From the NCBI RefSeq assembly GCF_030272615.1, contig NC_081414.1:907685009-907749008 (forward strand): DNA of 64,000 nt, read 5' to 3'. This DNA is from Cryptomeria japonica. Its lineage: Eukaryota > Streptophyta > Pinopsida > Cupressales > Cupressaceae. The translations under genes and the position numbers were made by a program. Below, one piece after another: positions 58,440 to 64,000 of the stretch (positions are counted from its first letter, which is position 1; every line of letters begins with the position of its first letter). The notes under the pieces are model-generated. The model saw only the letters and a program-made list of their open reading frames with translations. It was not told where the DNA came from and made no database searches.

Positions 58440-59905
58440 TGATAACTCAATGATGAATGAATAGTACCAAACCGGTACTAAGGGGGGGGGTGAATCAGTA
58501 CAGACAAAAACACACTCTTAAACCGGTTTGTCAGCAGACACTGTGCATTGATAGACAAACGGTAACATTGGTCCTTAAACAGAGTACAACCAACAAAACC
58601 CAAAATAACTGAGACAAGCATAAACCGGTTGACACTTATCTTCTCATACAATCTAACACTTCATTTCCATTTCACCCTTATGCATGATCAAGTAATCTAC
58701 CATCAAAGATATACATATAAGCAACTAGATCAACATGATTCACCACTTGACAGAAAACAACATAGCATCACATGAAGAAAACATCACATGACACACATAT
58801 TTTTCACATGGAAACCCAACTGGGAAAAACCACGGTGGGGATGAATACCCACAAGCTTGTTTTTGAACTCTTTAGAAGTCCACTCTGTTAGGAACCTTGT
58901 CCAGTTAAAGACTGATACAATAGGTTCTGTTTAGGAACCGATCCTGTTAGGGATCACCCGATTAAGGGATGGCTAGAATACTCGGTTAAGGGTTAAACCC
59001 TGTTAAAGGTTACCTTGTTAGAGGATTTCAAGAACTCAATGGTTTTGAGTCACCCTGTTAAAGGATTTAGAGCAAGTCGGTTAAGGCTACACTATTAAGA
59101 GATTTTTCAACTGTTGAGGTGGTTAGAGATCAATAGGTATTACAATGAACTCGTAATAACACTCAATGCCAATGCAAATCCACTTAAGCTCCTCTTCACC
59201 TTCTGCACTTCCACTCTGTAGGTGTCACTTCTCTCCTCTGGTTTGGCAAGAATCACGTATCCTCTTCTCTTGGATACACACACACAACTTTTACCAACAA
59301 CCTCAGAAAGAAACACAACATTGACCTTATAGGAAAGCAGATAGGTCGGTAGCATAAACCCTAAACCCTAAACCTGTTAGGTTAAGGAATTCAAACGGTT
59401 CAATCCTGACCATTGAGCATACTGCATTAAATGCAATAGTCTTGATCCAATCTCAAGACGTTCTCCATAGTTCATTTTCCACCAATTTCTTGGCGGCTGA
59501 TAACCCATCACATGTTATCACCATTTACAGACTTCTCACATTCCTGAGGTAGATAAGAACAATCTCCTTCATGCAAGATCCTTCACATGCACAAGGCTTA
59601 CATGGCAACATGATCTGTTCTTCATTACCATGCTAACTCATCACACAAAGTCACCGGTTGAGCCACACAGGCTTGAAGCACTTCAACCAGAAACCCTGAA
59701 GTTGAGACTACCAACTGGTAGTCATACAACTCTTCCATGTGTCAGTTCCCATAACCATATGCTGGTTCACCTTGAACAAACACACCTCTTCACTTTGGCA
59801 CAAATGCTGGTTCATAGTGTTATACCGGTTCTCTCTTCGTCATATTGACATCAATTACAACACACAATGTCATTATATTCTCATACGGTTCACATAATGC
59901 CAACA
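58440..59905 (-). repeat. Copia 4 5' LTR
   Basis: 1466 bp, plus strand TGATAACTCAATG to AATGCCAACA. It matches 52587-54031 but has a unit of about 25 bp near 58955-58990 absent from the 3' copy. The TATA box position reads TGTAAATG (59522-59529) where the 3' LTR has TATAAATA. Confidence 0.93.
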
Positions 59906-59911
59906 GTTTTG

Positions 59912-60014
59912 TATGAATTTTTGGCTTCAAAATCTTATGTCGTACGAGTCTTCTTTTATTCCTATGTGAAATCTAAATTTGTGTCATACTAACTGATAAA
60001 TCATGTCGTATGAG
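59912..60014 (+). repeat. Element E leader array, continued after copia 4
   Basis: Core starts at 59912, 59943, 59965, 59987 and 60009 (TACGAG, TGTGAA, TACTAA, TATGAG), mostly 22 bp apart. Together with 52403-52571 it formed one array before copia 4 inserted. Confidence 0.82.
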
Positions 60015-60524
60015 TTTCTGCATCTCTGTGTTTTTCCATAAACTGCAAATTAGAATTTTCAAATTTGCCTATACGGTGGTAATTTGCATTTTTGAAGGCC
60101 TTCTGGTCATTTTTAGCCCTTGAAAGCATAGGCTATATCAAAATCTCATCTACAAATCTCGAAGACCATTCCAACGAGTTAAACGATTCATAATTTCGAG
60201 TCCCGAGTAGAAAGTTATGCCTATTTGAAGTTAGGCTAAAATTTCATATAGTTTTTTTTTAAAATTTCATAGTTTGGATCACTAATGCTAATCTTGTTAT
60301 GTCTATGAGATGTTTGTAGCTTAACTCTTTTTTGCAGGATGCTTGTCAAAGACAAATTCAAAACACAATCATGACTACTAATGGATCTATTTTGTAGGTT
60401 GCCTAAGGATTCAGCAAAAACTTTGTGTATTCTTTAAGATTTTTAGGCACACTTCAATTTGGGCTAAAAGATGAACTATCATGTCTTATGTGTCTTTGAT
60501 GATAGGTGAGTATGCTCTTACCTT

Positions 60525-61090
60525 TCTTAGGTGATCAGAAAGCTAGATTCATCTTTTGCTTTCATTAGTGCATCTCTTTAGCAGGCCTGCCCTCCCGAGG
60601 AGTTATTAACTCTTAGCCATTAAGGCCGGTGAGAGGGGAACAACCTAAGTGGGAATGGCTAACGCCAAGTAATCCAACCCACTATAAAATAAATGTGTTT
60701 TTGATGAAAATCAATGTAACAGCAGTGATCAGGAATATCTCTCCTCCGTACCTTTAGGTATATCAAACCTTGGTTTTCAAGGCTGGGAGACCTCTTAATT
60801 GAGTTTATACCCCTACGTGCTGAACGGATCCCTTACTAGTACCCATTAAAATAGAAGCTACCTGGTTCACCTCTGAAAGGGTGATAATATTTGTGCAAGA
60901 GAGATAGTAACTCTCCCAAGACACTTTCCATATCGTGCCCCCATTAGCGTTCAGAGTCAGATAATACAGCGTTGAGAATCCATTGCGTGAGACTCAGCGG
61001 TCATATTCTGATTAGCTATTGGGTGTGTACCTAAGTCAGCAAGCAAAGGTTTTCATTCTCAGCCAACTTCCTTAGGGTTTAGCTTGATTG
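60525..61090 (+). ncRNA. Conserved leader block of element E
   Basis: Counterpart of 19225-19725 in element C; see that entry for matched stretches. It contains the palindrome GAGTTATTAACTC (60598-60610), a possible stem. It lies between the two motif arrays, as in C. The RNA role is inferred. Confidence 0.55.
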
Positions 61091-61244
61091 AGAGTCACTT
61101 ATCATATCATGTGTTTGTTGTGTATTCATCCCTAAATTGAAAAATTAGACACTTAAAACTAGAAAACCAAAGCAAAATATCAAAATTCAGTGATCAAAAA
61201 CTCAAACAAACAAATACTTTTTACACCAGTTAAAATACTTGTTG

Positions 61245-61420
61245 TACGAGTCAAGATATTCTGTCGTACTGCTTGATCTTTTGTCATACAAGTCAAGGTT
61301 CTATGTCGTACGAAACACTGCTTTACACATGAAGTCACTAGTCTGTCATTCTATTTTGTATCTCTTGTCATTCTATGCTGCATAATCTGTCATACAAAAC
61401 TCTGCATTTGTCAATCCAAA
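61245..61420 (+). repeat. Element E second array, 22-bp phase
   Basis: Core starts at 61245, 61267, 61287, 61309, 61349, 61371, 61393 and 61415. Intervals are 22 bp, with 20 and 40 once each. Units read TGTCGTACT, TGTCATACA, TGTCGTACG, TGTCATTCT. It sits before the first coding region, like array 2 of element C. Confidence 0.85.
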
Positions 61421-61703
61421 ACGGTCTTACATGCCTATTTAAGATTTATCATTTATGCCTGATCAATTTGCAGTAAGCAGAAGCACCTGTTATCTGTCAA
61501 TCTATGCTTATATTGTCTTCTTGGTTTGCTTGGTCAAGTTATCATTCATCAAAATCAGACTCTAGAACATATACACCTCAAGATTTTTCAAGTGTTCACC
61601 CCCAACAAGTTCAAGATCTAAACATCTCAAAGTGCATTATCACCCTCTTTGGTAAACTGATCACTCAAACATAGTTTCTCATCAGGATCAATCATTCTTT
61701 ATC

Positions 61704-62294
61704 ATGAAACTGAAATGTTTGGTTAGGATAACCTTGTCCCACATCATAGGATATATTGTTCCTACTAGACTTGGTTCTTATCAAATCACCATCATTGCAC
61801 TCCTAAACCAAAGATCGAAAAACTTGCAAGCCTTTAAACACTTGAATCCTCTTTTAGTGTCATATCACTCTATTGCCTTGACATTGACCATTGATCACTT
61901 ACCAAAACAACCTTTAGACAATCAAACCCTTGAAACGGAAATAGAAACATTTGAAATAGTTGAAGATCATATCAACATGACATACCAAAGAAAAACACAA
62001 GAAGAAAACATGACAAGCCAACATATCAGAGCAATCAAACAAGTTCAAAATCAAAATCCAACTATGTTAAAACCTCACAATGATTTAAATACATCTCAGA
62101 AGAAAGGTGGCTCTTTTATGCACCTCTTAAAGAGATCCCTAAAGGATTTGGCTATAGAAGATCAAAATTGTGCACCCATGTCTAATAATGATCCATCCAT
62201 CCATAAGCAAATTTACTCTCCAAAGGCATCTATTCCTACACCTCCTGAAAGCTTGCAAGAACCTTCCATAGCATCCAGAGCTGAAGTTCCCTAA
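61704..62294 (+). pseudogene. Element E first open frame, unassigned
   Basis: 197 codons from ATG 61704 with no gag core or zinc knuckle. The start is hydrophobic and later parts are Gln-, Asn- and Ser-rich, resembling a low-complexity pre-protease region. It lies where gag should be, directly before protease, so it may be a residue of the gag-protease linker after loss of gag. The stop TAA at 62292 is followed by an open frame in phase into the protease. Confidence 0.45.
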
Positions 62295-62299
62295 GGGAT

Positions 62300-62920
62300 A
62301 TCCAAAATTGCCATCAAACCTATTTTAGAGGATCCTATTCAAAGTTCATCTCCTTCATATCCAATCACTAATTCATTACAACATCCCCATAGTGCTTCCT
62401 TGCAAATTGAAGTCCTCATTCATAGAACGCTTGTTAAACATGTCCTAATAGATGGGGGAGTTGGCTTGAACATTTGCTCTTTGAGTCTTGTCCATGCTCT
62501 AGGATATTCAGAAGATGCAGCTGGTCCCCAGACAAGGATAAAAATCAAAGCATTTAGTGAAGAAGAGCATTCCTCTAAAGGAATTGTGATACTACCAATC
62601 AGAGTGGGACCTCTACAAAAAGACACAACATGCCAAGTTCTAGACTTGGACCTACCATACAACATACTCTTGGGGAGACCATGGATATAGGAAATACAGG
62701 CTATTACATCAACATGTGATCAGTGCTTAAAATTTCCATACAATGGACAAGAAATCACAATATCAACAGACTTAAATCCATTGCAGTGTTGTAGTAATCT
62801 GGAATCAACTCAAGAGACCATAATTGCACATAACAAAGAGGCAGCATCTTCAAGCACACAATCCAAGGAACAATCATTTGCATCAATTTTGTCAAACATG
62901 GAAGAACAAATGTAGCTAAA
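62300..62920 (+). pseudogene. Element E protease
   Basis: VLIDGGVGLNICSLSL (62442-62490) is the active site, and YNILLGRPWI (62658-62687) the terminal block. Both align with element C. A TAG at 62688-62690 follows where the family has His. The frame then runs on to a TAG at about 62913. Confidence 0.85.
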
Positions 62921-63151
62921 AGATTGGGGAAACGGAGAATATTTTCTATCATGGAAAAACAAACAAGAGCAACTTCAAATTGAGAGGGATGAAGAAGCAA
63001 ATGTAGAAGTCGGTGTAGTTCACATGTATGAAGAACAAACATTAGGAACTAGCCTACTTGAATCAGAAGCACATTCGACTGACATGGACTTAACCAAGGA
63101 CGATCGGGATTTTCTTATACGAGGTCATTCTAATAGAGTATCGTTCTAGAC

Positions 63152-64000
63152 ATGGAAATACATACTGACATCTCTATCATGACCCCAAATATCTTTGAAA
63201 CTATTCAACCTGAAGATCCTTTATCCTTAAGCTATCCTAAACCTATGGACTTGGAAAATGAAGAACATACTGACATTGATACCTTACCTAATGACCATGC
63301 CATATCCTTATATCTTGATGAAATCAAACCTGCAACAACTTTCACCAGGGATTCCACTAACGTATCTTTGAGTCAAGTGGGTGTTAAATCTCCTAGTTGC
63401 AAAAGTGAAAATCAAGAAAACAATATCAGATCTAATGCTGAAAACCATTTACTGGCAACATTAGACCGAGAAGAAGTAAAAACAAAGGATGCATCTAATG
63501 GTGAAAACCTCCTAGAGGTGCCGAAAGATGGTAGATTTGACACCTTACCTGTGTACTATCAAGAGAAGTCATCTATCCTAATAGAACCAGCAAAGACAAC
63601 TATCATTGATACAACTGATCTACATACGGCAACAATCTCTCTACCAGAACTAGCAAGGCAGAAATATTGGAAACCATTCAAAAGATGGCAAATCAACTTT
63701 ATATGTTCATATACAGACGTTCCAGGGTTCGATCCATATCTTAAAATACATCACCTGAATATCAGTCCAGGAGCAAACATCAATAATGGAACACAACATG
63801 GATCAGGAGAAAACATCAATAATGGAACACAACATGGATCAAGAGAAAGCATCAATAGAAGAACACAACATAAATCAGGAGCAGACATTCTATTTATCAA
63901 AATGGCAGTAGAATGGAACATTAAACAACTTCAGGTCTTTGGAGACTCTCAGCTTGTCATTAATCAAATCAATGATTACTATCAAACAAAAGATGACAAA
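63152..64000 (+). CDS. Element E fused frame: protease-RT linker joined to archaeal-type RNase H
   Basis: An uninterrupted frame of 283 codons from ATG 63152 to the window end. It starts with an acidic linker (homologous to 24950-25580 of C), reaches INFICSYTDVPGFDPYLKIHHLNISPGA (the junction to RT), and then, instead of RT, enters three 36-bp repeats (63773-63880) encoding NINNGTQHGSG-like units. It then reads [29 protein letters not shown], the archaeal-type RNase H with its GDSQ motif. RT and classical RNase H are absent. The frame is kept across the join, in contrast to the broken neighbours. The C terminus is off-window. Confidence 0.75.
   Translation, partial: MEIHTDISIMTPNIFETIQPEDPLSLSYPKPMDLENEEHTDIDTLPNDHAISLYLDEIKPATTFTRDSTNVSLSQVGVKSPSCKSENQENNIRSNAENHLLATLDREEVKTKDASNGENLLEVPKDGRFDTLPVYYQEKSSILIEPAKTTIIDTTDLHTATISLPELARQKYWKPFKRWQINFICSYTDVPGFDPYLKIHHLNISPGANINNGTQHGSGENINNGTQHGSRESINRRTQHKSGADILFIKMAVEWNIKQLQVFGDSQLVINQINDYYQTKDDK
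63773..63880 (+). repeat. 36-bp tandem repeat, three units, in frame
   Basis: Units 63773-63808, 63809-63844 and 63845-63880. The first two differ at three positions; the third is more diverged. The TQHGSG core equals the start of the archaeal-type RNase H (TQHGSGAGI in element C), so the repeat amplified from that motif. Confidence 0.9.

Larger units (their letters stand above)
52587..59905 (-). mobile_element. Copia 4: near-complete Ty1/copia element
   Basis: 7319 bp with both LTRs, PBS, gag, protease, integrase, RT and RNase H on the minus strand, PPT at 54032-54046. TSD GTTTC (52582-52586) and GTTTT (59906-59910). About ten stop codons break the single expected frame; long open pieces remain (up to 302 codons). 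It is the most intact coding element of the window. Confidence 0.95.
51325..64000 (+). mobile_element. Element E: Tat-lineage Ty3/gypsy, internally deleted, runs off window
   Basis: LTR, degraded PBS, leader with motif arrays and conserved block, protease, protease-RT linker, then an archaeal-type RNase H fragment. Gag, RT and the classical RNase H are missing, unlike in element C. Copia 4 is inserted in the leader at 52586/52587. E itself is inserted in copia 3. Confidence 0.85.

Noticed and set aside
61704..62294. Element E frame as a full gag gene
   Set aside because: No gag core motif and no zinc knuckle, both of which are clear in element C.

Overview
The window is nuclear DNA from a land plant with a large, repeat-rich genome. 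It is built almost entirely of LTR retrotransposons and solo LTRs inserted into one another. I see no intact host gene, tRNA, rRNA or bacterial-type feature. The lineage cannot be fixed from these families; a gymnosperm or a large-genome angiosperm are both possible.

Layout. 1-6000: minus-strand Ty3/gypsy chromovirus-like element A (integrase, RNase H, RT, protease, gag, PBS, 5' LTR), cut by the left edge and inserted into copia 1. 6001-8974: the 3' part of copia 1 (RT, RNase H, 3' LTR). 8975-10031 and 38149-39786: two halves of an old island without recognisable genes. Between them lies a four-level nest. A copia solo LTR (10032-10035 plus 37089-38143) is split by element D (10036-37083), a Tat-related element with no gag-pol. 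D's 3' LTR is split by element C (16773-34805), an 18 kb Tat-lineage Ty3/gypsy, and again by a gypsy solo LTR (34847-36226). 39787-41639: 3' end of a minus-strand copia (copia 7). 41640-47003: copia 2 (plus), itself carrying a Tat-type solo LTR (44965-46279). 47004-49049: LTR-like DNA. 49050-51324: 3' end of minus-strand copia 3. 51325-64000: element E, a second Tat-lineage family, internally deleted, with a near-complete minus-strand copia 4 (52587-59905) inserted in its leader.

Most interesting system. Element C and its relative D carry an antisense gene between pol and the 3' LTR that encodes a plant mobile domain (PMD) protein with a low-complexity middle and a coiled-coil tail. In C this gene has its own TATA box. 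Its leader contains 22 copies of ATGCGCTA (TAGCGCAT on the gene's own strand), phased at 21, 21 and 18 bp. The same motif, again at 21 bp phase, forms two more arrays in the gag-pol leader of C, one on each side of a conserved leader block. Element E has the same leader architecture and a related conserved block, but its arrays use a different motif, TGTCGTACGAGT, at 22 bp phase. Family-specific phased motif arrays plus an element-encoded PMD protein resemble, by analogy only, known plant transposon anti-silencing systems in which an element protein recognises short repeated motifs in its own noncoding DNA.

Decay. Nearly all coding regions are broken, mostly by TAG or TGA codons where the family has Trp, Gln or Arg. 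This fits C-to-T decay of methylated DNA. Target-site duplications (TSDs) recovered for seven insertions give an unambiguous order for much of the nest.
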